Below are positions 46,178 through 56,925 of a stretch of DNA of 64,000 bases, piece after piece (positions within the stretch are counted from its first letter, which is position 1; the number at the start of each line of letters is the position of its first letter). The stretch is from assembly GCF_002575655.3 (NCBI RefSeq), contig NC_053037.3:248405135-248469134 (forward strand), written 5' to 3'. Position numbers and translations under genes: made by a program. This stretch comes from Aegilops tauschii subsp. strangulata. Its lineage: Eukaryota; Streptophyta; Magnoliopsida; Poales; Poaceae. The notes beneath the pieces are model-generated. The model made no database searches, was not told where the DNA came from, and worked only from the letters and a program-made list of their open reading frames with translations.

Positions 46178-49100
46178 ATGGTCAACAACGATGAGGCCGG
46201 GGGTTCGAGCGTCGAGCCATTCTGGAAGCTGTCCCAGGAGATGGAGGAACAACCTCACTTGTATGAGGACGCCGCCTTCCCCACCGATCCTGAGACCACT
46301 GATGGTACCGCCGAGGATGACCCCACTGATGCCACCACTGATGGTGCCGCCGAGGATGCCACCACTGATGATGGTGGCGCACGCACAGATGGCAGCCAAC
46401 TGAAGAGGCAACGGAAGGACCGGCGCCCGACCGTGCTCCGCACCCTCAAGGAGGAAGTTACTGAAGTGGACTCCGACGGGAATCCAACGGCGCCCGAACG
46501 AATAGTCAAGGGGTACTCGCTTCAGCTCGGGTGCATTCTCCGGAGCACCGTCTCGATCAACACCGAGAACCTGAGGCATCCTGACCGAGGGAATTTGCAC
46601 AACCTCCTCTTCACGAAGCTGCACGAACGATACAAGTTCCCCGCTGAATTTGAAAACACAAGCCTCAAAGGGAATAAAGTGAGCAATGCTGCCCTCACGA
46701 AGATGAGCAAGGCCCTATCTACTTGGAAAAGCAATGTGAAGAGAATGATCGAGAAAGGTGAGAGTTATGAGAAGATCAAGGAGAAAAATCCTTCGATCAC
46801 CGAAGATGACTACAACGACTTCAAGACCAATTGCTCGAGCACCGCAAACTCCGAATCAAGTAAGTGGGGGAAAGAAATGCGGCAGCTGAACTTAGGGGAA
46901 CACACACTCGGTCCCGGCGGTTACAGAGTGGCGGAGCCTATATGGGACAAGGAGGAGGCGGACCGTGTCGAGCAAGGCCTACCGCCCCTCTTCGATAAAT
47001 ACGATGACAAGCAGACCAGGAACTTTGTCAGGGCCCGGTACAAGAAGGACCCGAAAACAAAGGAGCTTACCACGGATCCGAAGACCAGGGCGCTTGAGCT
47101 TGTTCTGGTAAGGAATACACCCCCTCGTAATTAGCTCCATATGGTTGCATTCTAATTAATGAAGCCAAATTTCTAAATGGTTCACATTCCTTCTGCAGGC
47201 GACTGAAAGCAGTAGCGCGGGGTCGACTAAGAGCAACCCTTGGGACACCACTCTAAATAGGGCATTGAATGTAATGAAGAACAAGGATAAGCTCAGTAAG
47301 CCGACGTCAGCTGGTCGTGTGGCCGGCAAAGGCTTGTCGACAAAATGGTCGTCATACTATGACACTGCTGGGCGAAAGGAGAAAAAGACCAGCTCGGAAA
47401 GCCAGGCGCGCGAGGTTCAAGAACTCAGGGCACAGGTGGCGCGGATTCCGGAGATTGTCCAAGAGCAAGTGCAACAACAACTCGGAGCGACGATCACCGC
47501 CATTGTGCCTACCTTGATCCAGGGGATTAGTGCATGGATTGCGGGCGGCCAACAGGGGCCGCCCCCGATTCCTAGCTTCACGGCCAGCAACTCGCAGAAT
47601 GCGATGGCGGGGCCATTGGTGTCTCCGGCGGAGGCGGCATTGGTGTCTCCGACGCCGGCACGGGAGCTTAATGCACCCGGGTGTACGCCGGCCGGCACCT
47701 CTGCAGCAAGTGGCCCCTTCGTCAACTGCACGCCCGCTGTTGGCGGTGCCTCGACATTAGCCGAGCTCGACGCCATCATCACGGTAACTAATTAAGCCTC
47801 TCTCGGCCGAGGACTTCATCTCCTTGCCTTTGACTGGGCATCCCTAACGCCCTACATGTTTTCGCAGGGCGCCGCCGACGTTCCGTGCACTCTCCTGCAC
47901 TTCGTGAACAACGAGTTGGTCGATGTCGCCAAGGGCAAAATCGTTCAACCGGGCAACCCCTTGTTCCACAGTACCCAAATGCCACCCAACTTGTTTAGGG
48001 TTCAACTGGTTCGGGTGCTGCCAGGCTGCGATGAGGTGTTACCTCCGATTCGACCCATCGGGGCCGACGATGATGACGTGATGAACCTCAGCGCCTGCCT
48101 GAGCTGGCCCCTGCTTTGGCCGAAGAGCCAGATTCGTTTGGGGGCGGGGGACACCACCCCAAAGACAACACCGCCAGTCGTGCCGGCGCCAAGTCGGCCC
48201 CATGGCAAGACCGCCGCAACGGTGCCGGACATCCCTATGCCACTGGATCCAAACATGCATATGGCACAGGATCAGAACGACGACGACGACGATACATTTG
48301 CCAACGTCGATCAGTACTTTGCCGATCATGGGGACGGTGGCGACTTCATGGGGCCTCCTTCTCAAGAACCCAACCCAACAAAAGACGTGTGCGATCTAGC
48401 TGGTACCGCGGAGAAGCCAAGTTGCAACAGGCGTCGTCTGCAGTTCAGCTCTCAGGAGACGCCTCCAGCTGCTGACTTCACCGAGCCTCAGATAGGCGAG
48501 GTGCCAAATATGATCAGCCCCAACACACTCAAGAAGGCGGTCTGTGAGCAGAACTCGGTCCCATTACAGGAGATCAAGAAGAAGGCACGCAAAAGAAAGA
48601 CTAACAAGGGTGCGGGCCAGCCGGCACCGAGTACGATCCATGCTCAGGACGAGCCACCTTCAACTGCGGATATCTCGAGGAGGGTGCATGTGGCGGGTAG
48701 GCCGATGCTACCGAGAAATATGCTCGATGCTGCAACCGGTGCTATGCGGAGTCTGCATGACAGTGTTCTTTCTTTGGAGAAGCGGCGTCTCCGAGAGAAG
48801 GATGTGGCATACCCGGTTTTCGCGGCCAAGGTGCCAGAGGGCAAGGGCTTTGTGGATAACTCCATCGGGGGTACGATCGTCCTGCGGTTTGATGACATCC
48901 ACGCTATGTTGAACCTTCATCCGCTGCACTACACCTTCGTTCGGCTATTTTCGCTGAGTATGGAGATACGGATCATTCGCGACAAGACCCCGGACATCGT
49001 GATAGTCGACCCCTTCTACATGCGTGCCAAGATCTTGGGCAGCGCTGGGGACCGGCAAGTCGTGAGTTCTTACCTCGAAGGCGTCATTCTGGCAAACCAA

Positions 49101-49841
49101 GATAAGGATAACTTCCTCGTGCCTTACTTTCCCGAGTAAGTCCTCCCCTCAACCGCCCCGTAACATATGAATTCTTAGATTTCAATCATTTTTCTTTTAA
49201 CATTCCGTGTTTTCTGCAGTGACACACATTGCACGCTCATCCTCCTAAGCCCCAAATATTCCATGGCCACGTATTTCGACCTGGACCGTCAGTCGAACGT
49301 AGACTACACAAATGTCAAGAAGGTTCTTGATGATGTTCTCCCCGGCTACGTCAAATCTGGAGGCACCTTCACTAGGCATATTCGTAAGTACAACAAGCAC
49401 GTGTTCTCCCACAATACGACGTTCTGCTGCGTCAAGCAGCCGCCTGGCGGTCAGAAGGGTGCCCACTACGCCATCCATCACATGCGGGCGATCGTACGGG
49501 ACCATCATCAACTACTGCTACCGAGTAGACTCAAAGATTGGGCCGCGAGCGTGTCGGCAATCCAGGACGCGGACATCAGACAAGAATTCTTTCGCATCCA
49601 GTCGGAGTTTGCAGAAATCATCCATCAAGATGTCCTTCGTACCTCGGGGCAGTTCTACCTCAGAAATCAACCGTCCAACAGTGACATCGACACAATCCTA
49701 CAAATGCAGGCTGACAACGCCCGTTGTTTCATGACCCACGATAGACGGCGGCTTCATCCACGCTCCGGTCCCTTGAGTCGAGTCGAAAGCAGTGATGCTG
49801 TGTCTAGTTCTGAAACATCGATTGGCTCATGTTGTAATTAA
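46178..49841 (+). CDS. Second CACTA gene (inner copy): TNPA-like N-terminus with Ulp1-like C-terminus
   Basis: Four exons with GT-AG introns: 46178-47107, 47199-47783, 47868-49135, 49220-49841. Their phases agree and give one open frame of 1134 codons. Exon 1: acidic Asp/Thr-rich N-terminus, basic KRQRKDRRP, then a region resembling plant En/Spm-type transposase 24 (LGPGGYRVAEPIWDKEEADR, ARYKKDPKTKELTTDPKTRA). Exon 2: Gln-rich segment (IPEIVQEQVQQQLG). Exon 3: VPCTLLHFVNNELVDVAKGK, an acidic linker, KKKARKRK basic patch, then the start of the Ulp1-like region (IVDPFYMRAKILGSAGDR). Exon 4: THCTLILLSPKYSMATYFD (His and Asp of the C48 triad) but GAH where the catalytic Cys is expected, so probably a binding fold, not a protease. 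The last 30 residues differ from the outer copy through a small indel near 49733. Likely role: binding the subterminal repeats. Confidence 0.72.
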
Positions 49842-50014
49842 ACTTTAATGAACTTGTAGTATGTCTCTTTGGTTTCGAGAGTCCTTCTACTTAGATGTAA
49901 TCGATGCTATTAATGTCTTGCTTTTCTCTTCCGATCGTTCTGTTGCATACTTATATATTGCTTATGTATTGTCTGTGAATTGGTACTAACGTTTCGTTTG
50001 GCTACTGCATAGCG

Positions 50015-50269
50015 ATGCCGTGGTATGTCGTGTACAAGGGTAAGGTTCCCGGAGTCTACGACGACTGGGAGGAGTGTCGGAGACAGGTTCACCGATTCAG
50101 CGGTAACAGTTACAAAGGGTACGCCACTAGGGCCGAGGCCGAATCTAGATACGCCCGCTATCTAGCGGGAGAGGGGAGGGAGCGTTGGAGGAACCGGATG
50201 AAGACGAGTTTCATCGTGATGATGCTCATCGTGATGACCGCAGCTCTCTTCTATGTGATGGTAGTTTAG
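50015..50269 (+). CDS. RNase H1-type hybrid-binding domain protein with C-terminal membrane anchor (inner copy)
   Basis: 84 residues, complete. WYVVYKGKVPGVYDDWEECR and FSGNSYKGYATRAEAESRYA give the RNase H1 N-terminal / Cauli_VI fold with its aromatic and Gly positions (YVVYKG, PGVY, W, YKGY). A basic segment and a hydrophobic tail follow (IVMMLIVMTAALFYVMVV). An acceptor-like TGCATAG ends two bases before the ATG, so the ORF may be reached as a 3' exon of the second gene's transcript; no promoter is seen in the 173 bp between them. Conserved with 31713-31967 in the outer copy. Confidence 0.7.
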   Translation: MPWYVVYKGKVPGVYDDWEECRRQVHRFSGNSYKGYATRAEAESRYARYLAGEGRERWRNRMKTSFIVMMLIVMTAALFYVMVV

Positions 50270-50539
50270 ATGATCGATATCGACTTGTAATGTGAAGACA
50301 AACTCGCGGTCTCGAGACTTGTAATATAATGTTCTATCTTTGTTCGGTCTTTTCAATTCGGAGACTAATATGATGAATTGTATTCGGAGACTAAAATGAT
50401 GAATTGTATTCAGAGACTAATCTTCTATTGTATTCGATGAATCTGTTGTTGATGTGTGCTGTCTATATTTTGTCCAATTATACATTTTGTAACCTGTGCA
50501 AAAAACAGAAAATAAAAAAATAAAAAAAAACTAATATTC

Positions 50540-50859
50540 ATACTAATGGCGCATCACATCATAGTGCGCCATTAGTATGCCAAAGGATACTAATGGTGCA
50601 TCACTAAACAGTGCGCCATTAGTATGCTGAAGTTACTAATGGCGCATCCTGTTGTTGTGCGCCATTAGTATGCCAAAGCACCTGGGTATACATGGCCCCC
50701 TGGGAGGCATACTAATGGCGCACTGTTGTATATACTAATGACGCATCTGGGGTGCGCCATTAGTAAAATATACTAATGGCGTGCTACTAATGGCGCACCA
50801 CTAATGCGCCATTAATGGCCAAATTAGGTGCGCCATTAGTAGGCCTTTTCCTAGTAGTA
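50540..50859. repeat. Inner CACTA, 3' subterminal array and terminal repeat
   Basis: About six pairs of inverted ACTAATGGCGCA / TGCGCCATTAGT units, some sharing GTATGCCAAAG linkers, ending in GGCCTTTTCCTAGTAGTA. Confidence 0.85.
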
Positions 50860-51189
50860 TCCTAGCTAGGTTCATTTCTTCAGCCAATACTTCAGCCATC
50901 TTAACAGCCAATAGTACCAAGAGAAGCTCTGTTTCTTCAAGTTAACAATTAATTTGCACCAATACTTAGTAGCTAGGTTCACAACTTCAGATAGTACTCC
51001 CAGCAGTTAATCCCATTACTTAACAGTTAATTTGCACCATCACTTCACAGTTAAGCAGCTGGGTTAACAGTTAATTTGCGACCTTATACTTACCAACGGC
51101 GTTACATACAACAAAAAACAGGCTACTCCGAGCAGTTCATCCCATAAGCAAGTAGAACAAGTGAAAGAAAAAAATTAGGGGGAACAGGG

Positions 51190-51428
51190 GAAGGCACCTT
51201 GGGTAGATCAGGTGGGGCGGCGGGTAGACGGGCACCTTGGCGTGCAGGCGCTCGAGGGCGACGAAGCGGCAGAGGTCGAGCGCGTAGGGCTTGAGCAGCT
51301 CCCCGGAGAGCGCCTCCAGCCACATCTCCTCCACGAGCAGCTCCGGACTCGGCGAGGCGGAGGTTGCGGCGCGCGCGGGCGAGGGCGAGGTTGGTGTCGG
51401 CCCTGCGGCGCTGCTCCGGCGAGAGTGG
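51190..51428 (-). pseudogene. Captured host exon inside outer CACTA (unidentified)
   Basis: Minus strand. A GC-rich stretch reads TPLSPEQRRRADTNLALARA then RRNLRLAES in one frame and, after one extra base near 51344, ELLVEEMWLEALSGELLKPY, ALDLCRFVALERLHAKVPVY and PPPHLIYPR in another. It is followed by a donor-like AAG|GTGCCT at about 51204/51203. The sequence looks like an ordinary cellular protein (helical, amphipathic) and has no equivalent in the inner copy. I do not recognise the parent gene. It fits gene-fragment capture by a CACTA element. The frame continues upstream without an obvious ATG. Confidence 0.5.
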
Positions 51429-51562
51429 GGTGGGGTCGGAGGGGAGGATGGGGAGAGGGAGGCGGCGGGGGCGCGGATTGGGAGCGGACGGAGAGGAACT
51501 GGCGCGAGGGAGAGGGACGAAGGGGAACTGGCGAGGGAGAGGGAGGAATTAGCTATAGGGGG

Positions 51563-51705
51563 GAAACATACTAATGGCGCACCCCGAAGCGGTAAGCCAT
51601 TAGAATGTTTTTTTATATAGCAATGGCGCACCCACAATCGGTGCGCCATTAGTAAACTTTTTTTATACAGCGATGGCGCACCAGCCAGAGGTGCGCCATT
51701 AGTAA
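51563..51705. repeat. Internal copies of the subterminal palindrome (outer copy)
   Basis: Three units (GCGCACCCCGAAGCGG, GCGCACCCACAATCGGTGCG, GCGCACCAGCCAGAGGTGCG types) between the second-gene region and the transposase of the outer element. Confidence 0.8.
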
Positions 51706-51719
51706 TCTTTTTTATTATT

Positions 51720-52326
51720 ATTTTTTGTTGCATCTAATAATTTTTTAGAAAATGAATATGAATATGAAACAGTAATATTTTTTATAAAAACTGTAATATT
51801 TTTTTAAAAATATCATCAAATTTGTTATTTGAAAATATTTATGAATATGAAAAAATATCATCAAATTTATTATTTGAAAAAATCATCAAATTTGTTATTT
51901 GAAAATATAATCAAATTTGTTTTTTTTTTGCAATTTTAGTTGCATTTATTTGTGACGGTGGAGCGGGCCGGGGAGGGTGGGGGGAGGGTGCGGGGGGTCG
52001 TCGGCGGCGGTGGAGCGGGCCGGGGAGGGTGCGGTGGGTCGTCGTCGGCGGTGGAGCAGGGGAGGATGCGGTGGGTCGGCGGCGGCGGTGGAGCGGGGGA
52101 GGGTGCGGGGGGTCGTCGGCGGCGGCCGGTGGAGCGGGGTAGAGGGTGCGGGGGGTGCTCGGCGGCGAGGGGGACCGGATCTGGCGAGGTGGGATAGCGA
52201 TCGAGATGGAGGGGGATCGAGATCGAGTGTCCATGAAATTTAAAAATATTCATGAGTTCAAAAAGTGCCCATGAAATACAATCGAGAAATGAAGGCTACA
52301 ATTTAAATACAATCGATCTTAGCTAG
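51720..52326. other. Outer CACTA: AT-rich repeat and GC-rich minisatellite
   Basis: 51775-51930 repeats AAATTTGTTATTTGAAAATA-type blocks. 51955-52150 is a minisatellite of GGTGGAGCGGGCCGGGGAGG-type units (about four copies). No gene; the frames on both strands are low-complexity. Confidence 0.6.
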
Positions 52327-55300
52327 CTATCTGTTCACAATCTTCTTGCCCTTATTTTTCGCAAATGGAGTTATTCTCTTGAACGGACGTCCTTTAGGTA
52401 GGGTGGTCCTGCTTCTTCTTGTAGTGTATGCTGATACTTCATCGTCGTCGTCATGTTCCATCTTCGGGTCGTCGTACTTGTCGAAGTCTTGCTCATTGGC
52501 GACTCCATCCATTTCGATGATCTTCCTTTTGCCTCTCCTCACGACAACACGGCTGGGCTTTGACGGGTCGGTAATGAAGAAGCATTGGTCCACTTGGGAA
52601 GCCAGTACCCATGGCTCATTTTTCGCGGTGACGTTCGCGCCTGCGGTCTTGGATTTGGCTTCGGGTATAACCATGGTGGTGAAATACCGGTCTTCTTTTA
52701 TGACGCTCTTGGCCCATCTGACACGGAACATCGGGACCTTTCTCTCCAGCGTAGCTTAGCTCCCAGATCTCCTCGATCCTTCCGTAGTATCTGTCCTTGT
52801 CGTTACCGGTGTAGGATTCCATCGTTACCCCGGAGTTCTGATAACCATCGCTCTTCATGTCCTTGTCCTCGGTGTAGAATGTGTAGCCGTTGATATCGTA
52901 CGCCTCATACGTCATCAGATTGTGCTCGGCGCCCTGTGACAAGGCGAATATGAGTTGTTCTTCCGCGGAAGAATCCTCATGTAAAGGGTACGACAGAAGC
53001 TTCTACTTGAACCAACGCGTGAAACATGAGTTGTGCTCTTTGATTATATCTCCGTCCGTCCTCTGTTGGCCTCGGTCATTGTACGTCTTCTCAATAAAGG
53101 TTTTGTGCTCTACCACCCAAGGATCGACCACGTCTATGTGTTGTAGCGCGACTAGGTTTGCTCTTTCAAAGTCGGCGAGTCGACCATCGAAGTCGACATG
53201 CATTTCGCGGCGACCCTCACGGTGACCCCATCCAGCGAGCCTGCCGAGGTGCCTGTTGACGGGCAGACCAACGGGGTTCTCGATGCCTAGATAACTCGTG
53301 CAGTAGGAGATGCACTCTTCGGTCAGAAAGCCCCTGGCTATGCTTCCCTCTGGACGTGACATGTTGCGAACGTATCCTTTGATGACACCATTCATCCTTT
53401 CAAACGGCATCATGCTGTGCAGGAACGTCGGCCCGAGTTGGATGATATCCTCCACGATATGGACCAGCAGATGCACCATAACGTCGAAGAATGCGGGCGG
53501 GAAGTACATCTCAAGCTCGCATAGTATCACCACGATCTCTTCCTGTAGCCTTCTGAGTTGCCTCACGCCAACCGACTTCCGAGAGATGACGTCGAAAAAG
53601 TTGCATAGGCCAAATAGCGTTTCACGGACGTGCGCGTCCATGATCCCACGGATTGGAACTGGAAGTATCTGCGTCATCAGCACGTGACAGTTGCGAGACT
53701 TCATCGAGGTGAACTTCTGCTTCGCTGAGTCTAGGTATATGCTTATCTTCCCCGCGTAACCATAAGGAAGTTTTACTACTACGAGGCAGGTGAAAAACTG
53801 ATCGATCTCCTCCTGACTTAGAGTGAAGCACGCGGGAGGGAAGTCATTTCCGGTCTTCTTGGCCTTTTTGCCTTTGCGACGACTTTCCGTGTCCTGCTTC
53901 TCGTCATCATCATCATCATTAGCGTGAAGCTCCTCCCTGATGCCCATTGATTTCAAGTCTGCCCTTGCTTTCGGCCCATCTTTGATCCTCTCTGGCATGT
54001 TGAGCAGGGTACCAAGCAGACTCTCGCACACGTTCTTCGTGATATGCATGACATCAAGGCTATGAGGCACACGGTGGATCTTCCAGTACGGCAAGTCCCA
54101 GAAAACAGACCTCGTTTTCCATACCTTCAGCAGCGGCTCTGGCGCCTTTCGCTTCTTTCCCGGCTCTGGCGCCTTTGCTTCTTTCCCGGCAGTGGGCAAT
54201 CTTTCCAATTTTTCAACAGCTCGTCTATTTCCTCGCCGCTCCTCGTACGCGGGCGTCTTCGGGGTTCGATTTCAGCATCGAACAGATCCTTGCGTTTCCT
54301 CCACGGGTCATCGTCGCGAAGCCACCTTCGATGTCCCATGAACACGGTTTTCGAAGACCCGGGATCTCTATCTAGCTGGCGATACGTTGTGTCATCCATG
54401 CACCTGACGCATCCAGAAAATCCGTGGACCACCTGCCCCGCGACATATCCGTAACCAAGATTGTCGTGCACCGTCGTGAGCAGTGCGGCTCTCATAGGGA
54501 AATATTCTTTCTCTGCGACGTCCCACGTATTGGCTGGCGTTTTCCACAGCGTGTCTAGCTCCTCTTTCAGCAGCCCCAGATCCAGATTGATGTCGTTCCC
54601 TGGTTGTTTCGTCCCTTCAATTAGCATACTCATGTGAATGTACTTCCTCTTCATGAACAACCAGGGGCAAAGTTGTACATCTACACAAACACAGGCCAGG
54701 TGCTATGTGTGCTTCTCTGGCTGCCAAACGGATTGACTCCATCGGTGCTCGCGCCCAGCACGATGTTCCTTGGATCCTTCCCAAATTCTCGGTGTTCGAT
54801 GTTCAACGCTTGCCACTGGCTCCCATCCTTAGGGTGACTCAGCATCTTGTCTTTTTTATTTATCTCCGGATCATTTCCGTCATCTTCTCGCTTCTTCTCC
54901 TCCCTATCCGCGTGCCAACGCAGGAGCTTTGCTACCTTAGGGTCCGCGAAATACTGCTGCAGACGAGGAGTGATCGGAAAGTACCACACCACTTTTCGAG
55001 GAGCTTTCTTCCTCTTCTTGTATCGAGTGATGCTGCACACCGGACATATGGTAGACTCCGCGTGCTCGTCCCGATAAATGATGCAATTGTTCATGCACAC
55101 ATGGTATTTGACGTGCAGTAAATCCAGAGGACACACGAATTTCTTCGCCTCCTCGAAACTGGTCGGGCACTTGTTCCCCTTGGGAAGACGTTCGTGCCAG
55201 AATGACATGTTCTCGTCGAAGCATGCGTCGGTCATTTTGTGTTTTACCTTCATCTCCAGAGCCATGAGCGTTACTTTCAGGCGGGTATCCTCGGGCCTGC

Positions 55301-55880
55301 ATCCTTCATACAATGGAGTAACCGCGTCTATCTCCAGTTGATCCAGCTTGGCTTTCTCTCGGGCGGCAGCTCTTGCGTTATCCGTCTGCTTGAGAAGCAG
55401 CTCTTGAATATGAGGGTCCTGCACCCAGCCCATCGATGGTCCATCGTCGTCTGCTCCGCCGGCATCTTCATCTTCATGATCATGCCCTTCGTCTGCTCCC
55501 GCATCTTCCTCATCATCATGTCCGGCATCTTCTACATGATGACTGTGTACAGCATCACCGTCGTGATCATGTCCTGGAGATTCTTCGTCTTCTCGCCCGC
55601 CAGAGCCGCGGTGGTTGTCTTGCTGCCCTTCCTCATTTCTTGCCCGGCCCCCATGGACGACTTCATAGTCATCTTCATCACCTTGCCACCGATAGCCATC
55701 CATGAAACCACGCAAGAGCAGGTGGTCCCGCACCTGCCCGGAATCCGGGTCCGCAATAAGGCTCTTCAGCTTGCATCTTCGACACGGACATCTTATCTCC
55801 GTCTCGTTCTTTTCAAGCATCTCGGTCTTCGTGGAGCTCAAAAACCTATTCACGATGCCTTCGGTCATCGTGCGGACCAT
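52327..55880 (-). pseudogene. CACTA transposase, tnp2 type (outer copy), broken
   Basis: Minus strand, start at 55880 after an acceptor-like CAG. Same domain order as the inner copy (IRCPCRRC; STDGVNPFG; VVHGFSGCVRCMDD; DUF4218- and DUF4216-like regions). Lesions differ from the inner copy: a TAG where the inner copy has TGG (54681-54683) followed by a missing base, one A lost from a run near 54172, a TAG for CAG at 53003-53005, and an extra base near 52738. The CAG that is mutated at 40913 in the inner copy is intact here. The two copies were therefore inactivated independently. Confidence 0.88.
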
Positions 55881-56354
55881 GGTTGCCTGTGGGGTAGAGC
55901 AAAACGATATTTCAGAACCAAGAAAAAATTTGGCATGACTTTCCCTAAAAATAGGACCAAAAAGAATGCATAGTGCCAAAATTCTCGCCGAAACGGAAAT
56001 GAATCAACATTCCGGCAAAATATTGGCAACTATCGCATTTCAAATACCGGTACCTGCAAACACAAACATATATGCAACACCACAAACATATGCAACACCA
56101 CAAACATACATAGATCTAGCTAGGCCATAAAAAGTGCATGTGCATGTTGTTGGAGGGAGAACAACATAAAGATAGCTTCCCCCTTACTTACCTATCAAAA
56201 GAAGGTAATTTAACCACTTAATTTGGATGAATTTATGAGGCAAATGAGGTGAGGAGGAGGAGGCAGCCGAGACAAGCTTGGAGGAGGAGGTGGAGAGAAT
56301 GAAGTGGGGAAAGTGAGTGGGTAGTGTGGCTGTCCAAAATATCTAGCTCGTCCC

Positions 56355-56825
56355 AGGTTACTGATGGCGCACCACCAACAAATGCGCCGTTAGTAACCCT
56401 GGTTAATAATGGCGCACCTGCTGGTGGTGCGCCATTAGTAGTTTTGCAAAAAAACACACTAATGGCGCACCAGGGAACAGTGCGCCATTACTAGATTAAA
56501 CTAGTAATGGCGCACTGTTCCCTGGTGCGCCATTAGTAGTTTTGCAAAAAAATAAAAAATAAAAAAATATAGTAGTGGCGCACTATGAGGCTGGTGCGCC
56601 ATTACTAGTTAGAACTAGTAATGGCGCACTGTGCCCTGGTGCGCCATTAGTATGTTTGGAAAAAAATTGTTACTAATGGCGCACCGTGTGTCTGGTGCGC
56701 CATTAGTGTCTTTCACACTAATGGCGCACCATCCCGTGGTGCGCCACTGCTATATAGTAGTGGCGCACCACATGTCTGGTGCGCCATTAGTGGCCATTCA
56801 ATCTATAGCCCTTTTCCTAGTAGTG
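56355..56825. repeat. Outer CACTA, 5' subterminal array and terminal repeat
   Basis: About ten ACTAATGGCGCACC / GGTGCGCCATTAGT units in opposed pairs, ending in CCCTTTTCCTAGTAGTG. Confidence 0.85.
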
Positions 56826-56828
56826 AGA

Positions 56829-56925
56829 GGACATCGCCGGCTCCGCCGAGGCCCCGCCCTGCCGGCAACGAGGGGGAGTATTTCCCCCCCTCCGCCGAGG
56901 CGCCGCCCCACCGGTAACGAGATAG
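56829..56925 (+). CDS. Host-like gene, part 3 of 3
   Basis: Continues directly after the AGA duplication to the right of the CACTA element. In phase with parts 1 and 2 it reads DIAGSAEAPPCRQRGG and ends with TAG at 56923-56925. Because two consecutive 49-bp units follow here, the alternating 49/65 pattern is lost and the frame leaves the repeat. In another phase a further repeat unit is readable up to a TAA at 57009-57011, so the stop may follow an old unit-length change. Total length with the insertions removed is 255 codons including the stop. Confidence 0.5.

Larger units (their letters stand above)
38288..50859 (+). mobile_element. Inner CACTA DNA transposon, same family, opposite orientation
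   Basis: It starts CACTACTAGAAAAAGGGC at 38288 and ends GGCCTTTTCCTAGTAGTA at 50859 (last base changed from G). Flanks are CCC (38285-38287) and TCC (50860-50862), a 3-bp target duplication with one mismatch. 12,572 bp. Order on the plus strand: transposase (39410-42966), second gene (46178-49841), small ORF (50015-50269). It is inserted into the non-coding middle of the outer element, making a giant imperfect inverted repeat. Confidence 0.88.
31061..56825 (-). mobile_element. Outer CACTA DNA transposon (Jorge-like), interrupted
   Basis: The plus strand starts CACTACTAGGAAAAGGCC at 31061 and ends in CCCTTTTCCTAGTAGTG at 56825; the 3-bp target duplication AGA (31058-31060, 56826-56828) is perfect. 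Dense inverted-repeat units TACTAATGGCGCACC...GGTGCGCCATTAGTA fill both ends. Read on the minus strand, the transposase comes first (55880 to 52327), then the second gene (36011 to 32213) and a small ORF (31967 to 31713). A second CACTA of the same family sits at 38288-50859. Without it the element would be about 13.2 kb. The family name is from memory. Confidence 0.93.

Noticed and set aside
51911..52253. Pro/Arg/His-rich and Gly/Arg-rich frames
   Set aside because: They are shadows of a GC-rich minisatellite inside the outer CACTA.
55239..55973. 244-codon plus-strand frame
   Set aside because: Antisense to the outer CACTA transposase; a shadow of its coding frame.
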